Source of the DNA: an uncultured Anaerobiospirillum sp.
GTDB lineage: Bacteria > Pseudomonadota > Gammaproteobacteria > Enterobacterales > Succinivibrionaceae
Direction of reading: 5' to 3'
Assembly: GCA_944392765.1 (NCBI GenBank)
Contig: CALXXU010000029.1
Location: forward strand, 1-33,739
Length of the DNA stretch: 33,739 bases
This document shows positions 26,852 through 33,739 of the stretch, in pieces. The notes beneath the pieces were generated by a model. The model was not told the DNA's origin. It was given only the letters and a program-made list of their open reading frames with translations, and made no database searches. Numbering within the stretch: position 1 is the stretch's first letter; the number at the start of each line of letters is the position of its first letter. Both the position numbers and the translations under genes were made by a program.

Positions 26852-26876
26852 GGAAAATCCTCTGCTACGGCCCACT

Positions 26877-26914
26877 CCCCCAAAAGAAAGAGCACGCCGT
26901 TAATTAGTTGGGGG
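26877..26914 (-). promoter_or_regulatory. Stem-loop in the aldolase leader
   Basis: CCCCCAA and TTGGGGG pair across a 24-nt loop; it ends about 25 nt before the aldolase start. The rest of the 380-bp gap to kdgK (26915-27231) shows no gene; it has an 8-bp inverted repeat GTAAGAGC/GCTCTTAC at 27170-27218 just after the kdgK stop, without a T-tract. Confidence 0.4.
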
Positions 26915-27231
26915 CCAAGCAACCAAGTGCAACACACCTGCAAACACTCAGTTGCCCAATAACCCACCTTCTTGCGCTCAACCTTGTCTCGGCGCAGAGG
27001 GCAGGAGAAAACACAGCTAGCTTAGCAAAGCCAAGGCTTAAGGCCAATTACCAGCGCGCCAAGCCGGAACTTAGGCCACAAATTGCGGCACATACAGCGC
27101 GCCCGCAGCTCATTGCCCGGCGCCGCCCCACTATTGCGAGGCGCTACGCCCTATGACAGAGCACGCGCCGTAAGAGCAAACGCCTTGCAGGCCAAAGCCT
27201 TACAACGTCCGCTCTTACAGAAAAACGCGGC

Positions 27232-28188
27232 TTACAGCACCACGCGCTTGTGGCTGTCCATGAAGGCCTTTAACAGCTCTGGGGTTGGCAGGCCTTCGTT
27301 GTCGCCTGAGAAGGTGCACTGGATAGCACCGATAGCGCAGCCACGCTCAGCTGCCTGCTCTAAGCTTAAGCCTTCCATCAGGCCAGTGAGCACGCCGCAA
27401 GCAAAGCCATCACCGGCGCCGACGGTATCAACGACCTTATCAATAATGAAGCCTGGGACGGTAGTTTCCTGGTCGCCATTGCGTACTAAGGCACCCTTAG
27501 GGCCTAACTTGGTTACGACCATCTTGGCACCTAACGACTGGTAGAAGTCGTTGATCTTGTGGGCATCCTCGCTGCCGCATAAGATCTTGCCCTCGCCCTC
27601 GCCTGGGAGCACTAAGTCAGCGTAAGTAGCCAGCTCATTTAAGGTCTTAACCATAACCTCTTGGGATGGCCACAGCTGTGGACGTAAGTTCGGGTCAAAG
27701 GAGATAAAGAGGTTAGCTTCACGGGCCTTCTTGATCAGGGTCATCATGGCACCACGGGTCGACTCAGTTAAGGCTGGGAAGATACCGGTTAAGTGCACAT
27801 GCGAGAACTTGGAGAAGTCGATATGCGCAACGTCCTCGGAGGATAAGGTCGAAGCAGCCGAGCCCTTACGGAAGTAGAAAATCTCAGGGTCGCCCTTGGA
27901 GACCTTGCTCTTTAACATGAAGCCGGTGGTGCGCTCCTTGGTGTACAGGACGTTACCATCGTCGATCTTATTGTTGCGTAAAGTGCGGGCAATGAGCTTG
28001 CCAAATGGATCATCACCAAGCTTGGTTAAATAGGAAACGTAGTGGCCTAAACGTGCTGCGCCCGTAGCAACGTTGAACTCAGCGCCCGCTACTGCCAGCG
28101 AGTAACCAGCAACGCTATCAAGCGAACCTTCGCTTTGCGCAATCAATAAGCCCATTGGCTCGCCTGCCAGTAATAAACCCTTGGCCAT
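27232..28188 (-). CDS. kdgK: 2-keto-3-deoxygluconate kinase (PfkB family)
   Basis: Phosphorylates KDG to KDPG, the substrate of the aldolase downstream, as in uronate and pectin breakdown. PfkB ribokinase fold, 318 residues: GEPM near the N-terminus, GAEFNVATGAARLG (35-48), FDPNLRPQLW (164-173), LPGEGEGKIL, and the anion-hole signature DTVGAGDGF (254-262) with catalytic base D260. AGGAG lies 7 nt before the ATG. It is probably cotranscribed with eda. No uronate isomerases or transporters are in the window. Confidence 0.92.
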   Translation of the reverse strand: MAKGLLLAGEPMGLLIAQSEGSLDSVAGYSLAVAGAEFNVATGAARLGHYVSYLTKLGDDPFGKLIARTLRNNKIDDGNVLYTKERTTGFMLKSKVSKGDPEIFYFRKGSAASTLSSEDVAHIDFSKFSHVHLTGIFPALTESTRGAMMTLIKKAREANLFISFDPNLRPQLWPSQEVMVKTLNELATYADLVLPGEGEGKILCGSEDAHKINDFYQSLGAKMVVTKLGPKGALVRNGDQETTVPGFIIDKVVDTVGAGDGFACGVLTGLMEGLSLEQAAERGCAIGAIQCTFSGDNEGLPTPELLKAFMDSHKRVVL

Positions 28189-28261
28189 GTCACACTCCTA
28201 AATCAAAACGAACTTTGCACGGCTTGGCTTAACCCGTATCACACCACCTAAGGACAAGCCC

Positions 28262-28306
28262 CCCTTATCAGGACACCCTTATCATCAGGACACCCTTATC
28301 AGGACA
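28262..28306 (+). repeat. 14-bp tandem repeat upstream of kdgK
   Basis: CCCTTATCAGGACA occurs at 28262 and 28293, with a 17-bp variant (extra ATC) between at 28276. It lies in the 28189-28647 divergent gap, which otherwise holds only the promoter of the next gene and an AT-rich patch around 28385-28410. Confidence 0.85.
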
Positions 28307-28605
28307 CCTTGTCCACCCCGGTACGAGCCCAAGCGCTCCTAGACAAAAGATCTTAGCGACAAAAGCCGCCGCCTAAAGGGGCATTTCTCACAAAACTAGG
28401 AACAAAAAAACTGAAAAAAGCCCAGTACACATGCTAAGCGCCCGCCCGCAACTTGTAAACTAGTATGGTAGTTAAATCCAACTTAGCTCACAAAACGCAC
28501 CAACAACACTGATAAAGCCCTCAGCACCAAGCTTGAAGTTAAGGGCGCGCGACCTCACATTAATGAGAAAAAGGCCCCCAATCAAAGTGAGGCCTAAGTT
28601 AACTT

Positions 28606-28614
28606 TGCTAGAAT
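28606..28614 (+). promoter_or_regulatory. Extended -10 promoter of the Bax-inhibitor-1 gene
   Basis: TGC plus TAGAAT fits an extended -10; about 33 bp before the chosen start. No good -35. Confidence 0.5.
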
Positions 28615-28647
28615 GAAGCAAATGTTTTTATCTTAATGGAGTCCAAT

Positions 28648-29397
28648 ATGGCGCTATCCAACCCAGCCATGGGTGTGCTCGACCGTGCTGCCTCAGGTGA
28701 GTTTAACTTTGGCGGCTTAGGTGAAACAGCCACCTTATCAGGCACCACGACCAAATCCATCCTCTTGGTCGCCATTACCTTCATCGTAGGCTACGGCAGC
28801 ATGATTTATAGCTTAGGCTATATCATCCAAAACCAAGCCACCCCAAGCCTTCTGATGTATGGCTCAATCATCGCGGCCTTAGTCGTAGCCATGATCGCGA
28901 TCTTCAAGCCACAATCCACCCCGATTACCGCTCCACTTTATGCGATCTGTGAGGGTGCTGGTTTAGGTACCTTATCGGCCGTCTTTGAGTTCAAGTATCC
29001 AGGCATTGTCGCCACTGCTGTGATGTCGACCTTTGTCGTCATGATGGCTATGCTGGCTTTATGGAAATTCAAGCTGATTGTGCCAACCGCCCGCTTCCGC
29101 AGCATCGTAATTGGCGCTACCTGCGGTATTGCGATCCTGTATCTTCTGAACTTCATCTGCAATCTCTTTGGCTTCCCACTGTTACCAAGCACCGGTGCCT
29201 TTGCCATCATCGTTTCGCTGGCTGTCTGCACCATTGCTGCTCTGAACTTAGTCTTAGACTTCGACATGATTGAGCAGTCGGTCAACGAGGGCCTGCCAAA
29301 GTACTTTGAGTACTATTGCTCCTTCTCGCTGTTAGTCACTATCTGCTGGCTCTACGTCGAGATCTTACGTCTCCTGTCGGTAGTCAACCGCGAGTAG
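28648..29397 (+). CDS. Bax inhibitor-1/YccA-type membrane protein
   Basis: Integral inner-membrane protein with about seven hydrophobic segments, starting near residues 32-52 and ending near 220-240. The N-terminal SNPAMGVLDRA and GTTTKSILLVA, the central PLYAICEGAGLGTLSAVFE and the late FDMIEQSVNEGLPKYFEYYCSFSLLVTICWLYVEILRLL match the bacterial BaxI_1 subgroup. Such proteins may leak calcium or influence FtsH; the exact role here is unknown. 249 residues. Start at 28648 because GGAG lies 7 nt upstream; the in-frame ATG at 28636 lacks a site. Single gene with its own promoter and terminator. Confidence 0.85.
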   Translation: MALSNPAMGVLDRAASGEFNFGGLGETATLSGTTTKSILLVAITFIVGYGSMIYSLGYIIQNQATPSLLMYGSIIAALVVAMIAIFKPQSTPITAPLYAICEGAGLGTLSAVFEFKYPGIVATAVMSTFVVMMAMLALWKFKLIVPTARFRSIVIGATCGIAILYLLNFICNLFGFPLLPSTGAFAIIVSLAVCTIAALNLVLDFDMIEQSVNEGLPKYFEYYCSFSLLVTICWLYVEILRLLSVVNRE

Positions 29398-29483
29398 GTG
29401 CAGCAAGCACTGCATTTCGTGCCCCATAACAAGGCAGCCATAAGGCAAGTGCATTGATTGAGGGCACACATCTTCTTAAGATT

Positions 29484-29516
29484 AAAGGGCGTCATGTGAC
29501 GCCCTTTGTCGTTTTT
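29484..29516 (+). terminator. Terminator of the Bax-inhibitor-1 gene
   Basis: AAAGGGCGTCA, loop TG, TGACGCCCTTT, then GTCGTTTTT: an 11-bp near-perfect stem with T-tract. Confidence 0.92.
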
Positions 29517-29641
29517 AGGCCCGGTTGGCACTAAACCTAAGCTCTAAGCCCAAAGTTCCAGGGCCTAGCCTTAGGCACTAGCCCCATGCAGTCTAGTCCT
29601 AGCCCCATGCCACCGGCCACCGCCCTGCTCTTGGAGGTTCC

Positions 29642-30835
29642 ATGCGCGATTTACTGGATTGTCGTGATGCCATTGATGCCATTGACAGTGAGATCATCTC
29701 TTTGCTGCAACAACGCCAAGAGGTCGCGCGCGATGTGGCTCGTTACAAATTAGCCCACAACCAAGGGATCGTCGACAAGCGCCGCGAGGGCCAAAAGCTT
29801 GCCACCCTCATGAACAAAGCGGCGGCCGCAGGCATTAGCCCGAGCATGGTGCACGACGTCTATGAGCTCATCATGGCCCACACCGTATCCTACGAGCAAA
29901 GCTACATCGTAGAAGCGGTCAATGGTGTGGACGTCACCAGAAACACTTCCGTGGCCTACTTAGGCACCAAGGGCACTTATTCGCACCTTGCGACCCACCG
30001 TTTCTTTGAGGCCTATGAAGGGCGCATGGACGAACATGCTTGTGCCTCATTTGATGAGATTGTGGCCCTAGTCGAAAACGGCACCTGCGAGTACGGTGTC
30101 ATGCCAATTGAGAACTCAAACTCAGGCTCGATCAACGAGTCGGTCGACATCATGCAGACGATGACCGCGCACATCGTAGGCGAAATCTTCTACCCAATCG
30201 ACCACTCGATCTTGGCGCTGCCGCACGATGCCACTGCAACTACGCAGCAAAGCGGCACCACCCAAATCGATTATTCCAAGATCAAGACCATTTACTCGCA
30301 TCCGCAGCCGGTCGCGCAATGCTCCAAGTTCTTAAAGGAGCACTTAAGCCACGCTAAGATTATCTACACCCATGCCTCCTCTGAGGCTATGGCCAAGATC
30401 ACCGAATTAAATGACCCAAGCGCCGTCGCGCTAGGCTCGATGCATGCGGCCCGCTACTACGATTTACAGCCGCTGGTGAGCGACATTGCCAACAATAAGA
30501 GCAATTACACCCGCTTCATTATCTTAAGCAAGACGCCAGTCACGATCCCTAACAACCTCGAGGCTAAGACTTCCATTCTCTTTAGCACCAAGAAGTACAC
30601 CCCAGGCTCGCTCATCGCCGTATTAAACGAGTTTAGCGCCAACAACATCAACTTAACCAAGCTCTACTCACGCCCAATGGAGACCAAGAGCCGTGACGTG
30701 TGGGAGGAGATCTTCTTTGCCGACGTTGAGGCCAACCTCGACACCCCAGTGATGCAACAGATCTTAGACCAGCTCAAGGAGCACACTACTACCCTCAAGG
30801 TCTTAGGCTGTTACCTCTCAGCCGAACGCCAATAA
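29642..30835 (+). CDS. pheA: Bifunctional chorismate mutase / prephenate dehydratase
   Basis: Makes phenylpyruvate from chorismate for phenylalanine synthesis. Three domains: AroQ chorismate mutase (1-~90; RDAIDAIDSEIISLLQQRQE and VARYK), prephenate dehydratase (~103-297; VAYLGTKGTYSHLAT, PIENSNSGSINES, NNKSNYTRF with T290-R291-F292), and an ACT domain (~308-395). In the ACT domain the usual phenylalanine-binding GALV and ESRP motifs read GSLI (322-325) and YSRP (342-345). 397 residues, E. coli 386. TTGGAGG precedes the ATG. I see no Phe-rich leader peptide in the 125 bp upstream. A diverged second copy of its last 14 codons lies at 32587-32628. Confidence 0.95.
   Translation: MRDLLDCRDAIDAIDSEIISLLQQRQEVARDVARYKLAHNQGIVDKRREGQKLATLMNKAAAAGISPSMVHDVYELIMAHTVSYEQSYIVEAVNGVDVTRNTSVAYLGTKGTYSHLATHRFFEAYEGRMDEHACASFDEIVALVENGTCEYGVMPIENSNSGSINESVDIMQTMTAHIVGEIFYPIDHSILALPHDATATTQQSGTTQIDYSKIKTIYSHPQPVAQCSKFLKEHLSHAKIIYTHASSEAMAKITELNDPSAVALGSMHAARYYDLQPLVSDIANNKSNYTRFIILSKTPVTIPNNLEAKTSILFSTKKYTPGSLIAVLNEFSANNINLTKLYSRPMETKSRDVWEEIFFADVEANLDTPVMQQILDQLKEHTTTLKVLGCYLSAERQ
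30794..30835 (+). repeat. pheA 3' end, left copy of a 42-bp diverged direct repeat
   Basis: The last 14 codons of pheA (LKVLGCYLSAERQ and stop). 34 of 42 bases match 32587-32628, including the exact terminal CGCCAATAA. Confidence 0.9.
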
Positions 30836-30891
30836 CCCACCGCCCGCCCCCTAACGGCAGTGTATGCACCCAGTTCATGACACTAGTGAAA

Positions 30892-31028
30892 GATTCGACT
30901 TGCCGGGCAAAACAGGATGTGCCTAGAGACATGATTGCAGCTTAGCTGATTAGTTCAAGCATATGAGCTCTCATGAGGCTTAGTGGTAAAGCGCTTAAGC
31001 TTCAAAGTTCTGTCGGGCAAGCCGAATC
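30892..31028. repeat. 13-bp inverted repeat in the module leader
   Basis: GATTCGACTTGCC (30892-30904) and GGCAAGCCGAATC (31016-31028) are inverted copies with one mismatch, 111 bp apart. They could be ends of a short mobile sequence, protein-binding sites or the stem of a structured RNA. The 30836-31279 gap holds no gene otherwise. Confidence 0.7.
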
Positions 31029-31279
31029 AACCACTTGCGTAGGCGGGCATCGCGCGGACATGGGCGCATGAGCCGTGTCATTCTTTTTGGGGGTATGAGT
31101 TACTGGGAACGCATAAAACTCGATCCATAAGAGACTCTGGGGGAGTAGCTTTGTTGAACACTCACTATCATCAAAGCCAACTGCTGATTTAGTCCAATTC
31201 AGCCTGCTCTCTTGGTGTGGTCATAGCCCATCACTACCCCATACTCTCTCAAGAACATAAAACTCAAGGAGGTATCGGT

Positions 31280-32059
31280 ATGATGCATCCAATACCGACA
31301 AAGCAAACACCAAAGTACGAGCCGTCTGAATGCGAAAGCGCAGGACGCAAATGGATACAACGCCAAATTGGCCGTGATGATTTTGCGGATCTAAACGAGC
31401 TAGTGACCTACGATCACTCAATAGCCAGTGCGAATGTGGAGGTGTTTTTTCGGGATCTAAAGGATCATCTGCTCGAACAAATTTCATATGCTGATATGGT
31501 GATTGGTGCGGTTGCATGGATTACCGACCTCGATATCCTCGCGGCCTTAGCGCAAAAGAAGACCTTGCTCGTTGTACAAAAAGAGGATTTCCTGCGCCCA
31601 GATCTTCAATCAACGTTGACTGCCAGCGATAAAGCCACTCTACACCAAGCCTATGATGCGCTACAGCCTTTTGATGGCAGCAAGGTACCTGTTGGACCAT
31701 TTGACCAGGCTTTATACCCAGAGAAGCTCGCACATTTGGCACCGGTGCGCAGCTTTGGCTATTGCGTGCCGACCCAAATGTATCGTGTGCCTAAGATGCA
31801 CAATAAGTTCTTGGCATTTTTACAGCATGACGAAAGCGACACATATCAACCTACCTCAGTGTGGACGGGCTCTCTAAATTTCACTGCAATGTCACTCAAC
31901 TCCTTAGAAAACGCTATCGTGGTCCGCGACCCTAAGATTGCAGAGGCATTTATCTGTGAAGCTCAGATTATCTACATAAAAGGTGATCCACTTAATTGGG
32001 AGAGTGACTGGATCAATCCGTGGACGGCACGAGATGCTGTAACCACCGAACGCATTTAG
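31280..32059 (+). CDS. Phospholipase D-fold (PLD-like) nuclease-type protein
   Basis: 259 residues with one PLD half-site near the C-terminus: H174-N-K176 in VPKMHNKFLAFL, then WTGSLNFT (S198, N200) and the conserved Glu of SLENAIVV (E210). Residues ~69-100 (ADMVIGAVAWITDLDILAALAQKKTLLVV) match the beta-alpha start of the PLD fold. The Asp of the classic HxKxxxxD is absent, as in many bacterial PLD-like nucleases. One half-site implies a homodimer. No signal peptide, so cytoplasmic. Start at 31280 because AAGGAGG lies 7 nt upstream. It is followed 24 bp later by an acidic coiled-coil gene; both sit between two copies of the pheA end. Could be a defence or toxin effector, or a repair nuclease; unproven. 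Confidence 0.72.
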   Translation: MMHPIPTKQTPKYEPSECESAGRKWIQRQIGRDDFADLNELVTYDHSIASANVEVFFRDLKDHLLEQISYADMVIGAVAWITDLDILAALAQKKTLLVVQKEDFLRPDLQSTLTASDKATLHQAYDALQPFDGSKVPVGPFDQALYPEKLAHLAPVRSFGYCVPTQMYRVPKMHNKFLAFLQHDESDTYQPTSVWTGSLNFTAMSLNSLENAIVVRDPKIAEAFICEAQIIYIKGDPLNWESDWINPWTARDAVTTERI

Positions 32060-32083
32060 GGCATAAGGGAGGCTGCGAACACT

Positions 32084-32584
32084 ATGAAGCAAGTTTATAA
32101 CTTAGCTGGCTTGATGCGTAAGCTCAATGTAAATAGCTTTAGCGAGCTGCAAGAGCTCGGCTACGATGTGAGGAGCTATCTCGAACGGCGCGAACAAGAG
32201 TTAGCCGACGAGCTTGAGGCGGTCAGATACGGTTTGCAAGAACTCGATGCACGGGACGAAGAGCTTGCAAGGCTCCGTACTCAAAGCGAGATTAACCAAG
32301 AGAATGTCAGACCATACGGCAGATCTGCAGGTTTTACCTACTTTAGGCCGCCTTGCCCTAATCCCCGAGCTTCAAGTAATAACGATGATGATGACATTCC
32401 TTTCAGCTCACCAAACGCCTCTAGCAATGACGATGAGGATGATGACATTCCTGTCAGATCGCCACGAGTCTCTAGCAGGAAATATGATTCTCATGATGAT
32501 GCCGATACCGACTTACCAAGCAATTTTGGCTTTGACCCAGGTGGCAGCTTTAGTGATCCCGATTACATCTATATTGGGACTTAA
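32084..32584 (+). CDS. Acidic coiled-coil protein of unknown function, partner of the PLD-like gene
   Basis: Not a family I recognise. 166 residues in two parts. Residues ~18-70 are a strongly charged helix or coiled coil (SFSELQELGYDVRSYLERRE through DARDEELARLRTQ). Residues ~97-150 hold three degenerate acidic repeats (SSNNDDDDIPFSSP, SSNDDEDDDIPVRSP, HDDADTDLPSN), likely disordered. The tail is DPDYIYIGT. Ribosome site AAGGGAGG, 11 nt before the ATG, overlaps the end of the gap after the PLD-like gene. Very acidic tails occur in DNA mimics and in inhibitors that block nucleic-acid-binding surfaces, so it might restrain the nuclease-like protein; that is inference from position only. Confidence 0.6.
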   Translation: MKQVYNLAGLMRKLNVNSFSELQELGYDVRSYLERREQELADELEAVRYGLQELDARDEELARLRTQSEINQENVRPYGRSAGFTYFRPPCPNPRASSNNDDDDIPFSSPNASSNDDEDDDIPVRSPRVSSRKYDSHDDADTDLPSNFGFDPGGSFSDPDYIYIGT

Positions 32585-32586
32585 GG

Positions 32587-32628
32587 CTTAAGGCATTAGT
32601 CTGCTATCTCTCCGCCGAGCGCCAATAA
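32587..32628 (+). repeat. Displaced second copy of the pheA 3' end
   Basis: Fourteen codons reading LKALVCYLSAERQ and stop, in the same orientation as pheA and 2 bp after the stop of the acidic gene. Six of the eight differences from 30794-30835 lie at third positions or are otherwise silent, except for V/A and G/V. It has no start and is not a gene. Confidence 0.88.
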
Positions 32629-32907
32629 GCCCCAGCGACTGCGCCCCAAAAACACGATACAAAACACCGCCACCTAACACCTCGATAAAACGCTGGGCTT
32701 GACAGCAGCAAACGAGCCCAGCACTGAGGCTTACGGCCGCACGCTGTGTTGCCGCACAGCACAGTGGCAGCTGCATAATGAGCGCATTCTCCTTATGTTG
32801 TGCGCACTCAGGCAGGCGCATCTGAGCGGGCTGTGTCCTATCCAAACTTTTGTTTGAGCAAATAGTATCAAGCGATCACACCCCGTCTGAGCACCCAGCG
32901 CCCGCTC
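32629..32907. other. Gap between the pheA-end copy and the MBL-like gene
   Basis: No gene seen. A hairpin GCTGGGCT/AGCCCAGC lies at 32692-32722 without a T-tract. If the module upstream is an insertion, this would be the original downstream flank of pheA. Confidence 0.4.
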
Positions 32908-33060
32908 CTAAAAGAAGCTCAGTTCTTGGCCATCATCTGGGACATAAAGCTTAGTAAGACCGTGTTCAGCGGCAAAGGCACGTAACATTGGGCGGTTAAC
33001 CGTGGCATGGGATACGCCCTCAACATGGGTTGCAATCACCTCAAGCTCCGGGTGAGCTTC
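32908..33060 (-). pseudogene. Last 50 codons of an MBL-fold-like hydrolase, cut off by a mobile element
   Basis: An open frame ending at TAG (32908) reads EAHPELEVIATHVEGVSHAT, then VNRPMLRAFAAEHGL and a terminal LYVPDDGQELSFF. The H-V-E-x-x-x-H pattern followed by R-x-x-L-R-x-F and PDDG resembles the C-terminus of UlaG-like metallo-beta-lactamase-fold hydrolases. Immediately upstream in the gene's own direction the sequence becomes the hairpin end of an IS200/IS605-type element, so the gene is split; the rest may lie past the window's right edge. Confidence 0.55.
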
Positions 33061-33266
33061 CTTGAAGCTCCCACCGTCTTACGACGGGGGATTCTCCTGG
33101 ACCAGAAAACGGCTCTCTGACGAAGTGGAATTTCGCCACTTCGGCAGGGCAACTTCAAGGCCTTGCAACCTTTAATTTGCCCCGTAGAACTAGTGACGGA
33201 GTTTAATCCGAATCACTAGCCTACATTGCATGGTTCAGCGTCACCGTTTCAACTCAGGAGTTTACG
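33061..33266 (-). ncRNA. Candidate omega-RNA (guide RNA) region of the TnpB-like element
   Basis: The 206 bases after the tnpB stop are non-coding and rich in stems, ending at the element tip. In known TnpB systems the guide RNA overlaps this part and its last ~16-20 nt come from the flanking host DNA, here the MBL-like gene near 33041-33060. Placement by analogy only. Confidence 0.4.
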
Positions 33267-33739
33267 TCAGACCTCTTCCCCGTTCCCGAGGTCTAGCTTT
33301 GGGCTTTGACCTTGGGCTTCGTGAATCTTGCATCTATTAGGTTGCATCTTGCGACACTTCCTAATCCTTTTAAGGACCTTTTTCGGGGCCTTATTTGGCA
33401 GAGACGCGTTGATTGCACAAGGTTTATGACGACACAGACCGCTGACGCGCAGCAGTGCTTCCACATCTGGCCACTTGCTAAGCAAGAGAGCTCGGTCGTG
33501 TCCTTTATCATTATCAGCATAGCAGGCAAGGAAAGCGGACATGATGTCACGCTGAACCTCTATACCTGTATGCCCCCACTCATGCCAACGTTGGCCTAGT
33601 GGCTTTTTGACATACTCATCTGTCTCAGGGTCATATTGAGACAATTTCAGGCGGACAGGATCCAGTTCAATCACCTGAAGGCTAGCGCTTGCAGCCGAGC
33701 GCTTCAGATGAGCGAAAAATTCCCCTATACCTGAACGTT
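33267..33739 (-). CDS. tnpB: TnpB-family (OrfB) protein, C-terminal part, no visible zinc ribbon
   Basis: 156 codons remain; the frame is open to the window edge, so the start is outside. GEFFAHLKRSAASALQVIEL then KLSQYDPETDEYVKKPLGQRWHEW and VQRDIMSAFLACY match, as I remember it, the end of the TnpB subgroup with KKPLxxRWH and QRDxxSAFLA segments. Those relatives carry Cys pairs (SQxCHCG, HxCxCG) where this protein has QYDPETDE and HEWGHTG, so the zinc ribbon seems lost or replaced. The tail is very basic (KKVLKRIRKCRKMQPNRCK). The RuvC catalytic residues upstream cannot be judged here. Confidence 0.6.
   Translation of the reverse strand, partial: RSGIGEFFAHLKRSAASASLQVIELDPVRLKLSQYDPETDEYVKKPLGQRWHEWGHTGIEVQRDIMSAFLACYADNDKGHDRALLLSKWPDVEALLRVSGLCRHKPCAINASLPNKAPKKVLKRIRKCRKMQPNRCKIHEAQGQSPKLDLGNGEEV

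Larger units (their letters stand above)
33061..33739 (-). mobile_element. IS200/IS605-type element, right end and tnpB 3' part
   Basis: The element runs off the right edge. Its end, read on the minus strand, is a subterminal hairpin CCCCCGTC-GTAA-GACGGTGGG (33070-33090) followed by AGCTTCAAG; TCAA is a known right-end cleavage tetranucleotide in this superfamily. Between the tnpB stop and this end lie further stems: CTAGTGA/TCACTAG (33190-33219) and GAAGTGG/CCACTTC (33122-33142). No target duplication is expected, because these elements insert as single strands. No tnpA is visible. Confidence 0.65.

Overview
The window looks like chromosome from a fermentative, flagellated gammaproteobacterium, most likely Succinivibrionaceae (Aeromonadales; Anaerobiospirillum or Succinivibrio-like). 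This placement is an inference. It rests on a four-subunit enterobacterial-type fumarate reductase, a PykF-type pyruvate kinase, FlrA-type flagellar control and a KDG/KDPG sugar-acid route. Another clue is the codon habit: the metabolic genes use TTA heavily for leucine and CCA for proline although the DNA is about half GC.

Layout. 1-331: three identical tRNA-Gly(GCC) genes on the minus strand with their promoter. 618-1475: psd. 2449-5853: frdABCD operon, ending in a strong bidirectional terminator. 5945-7483 (minus): a solitary DNA adenine methyltransferase. 7669-9078: pykF. 9301-16213 (minus): flagellar genes fliS, flaG, flgL, flgK and flgJ, with a good sigma-54 -24/-12 element upstream of flgJ and a FliA-like element far upstream of flaG. 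16214-18277: a 2-kb gene-free stretch holding tandem repeats, paired palindromes, a possible small RNA and many hairpins. 18278-19870: flrA, the sigma-54 activator that probably drives the flagellar genes. 20183-24479: pseB, pseC, pseF and pseG for pseudaminic acid, the sugar put on flagellin. 24696-25394: ung. 25454-25763 (minus): a scar joining the start of a GrpB-family gene to the back half of a cytidine deaminase gene. 25880-28188 (minus): a KDPG aldolase carrying an extra VOC-like domain, and kdgK. 28648-29397: a Bax-inhibitor-1 family membrane protein. 29642-30835: pheA.

The right end is accessory. Just past pheA lies a small two-gene module, a PLD-fold nuclease-like protein and an acidic coiled-coil protein, preceded by a 13-bp inverted repeat. 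It is closed by a second, diverged copy of the last 14 codons of pheA. This is what insertion at the 3' end of pheA, with replacement of the gene end, would leave. Further right, a TnpB-like IS200/IS605-type element enters from beyond the window; its hairpin end abuts the last 50 codons of a gene resembling a metallo-beta-lactamase-fold hydrolase.

Two themes run through the window. The flagellar assembly, glycosylation and regulator genes lie together. Many gaps carry short tandem repeats of locus-specific sequence (14, 18, 20, 22, 25 or 41 bp units), several starting exactly at a stop codon. No search was run; all names come from motifs, remembered family sequences and gene order.
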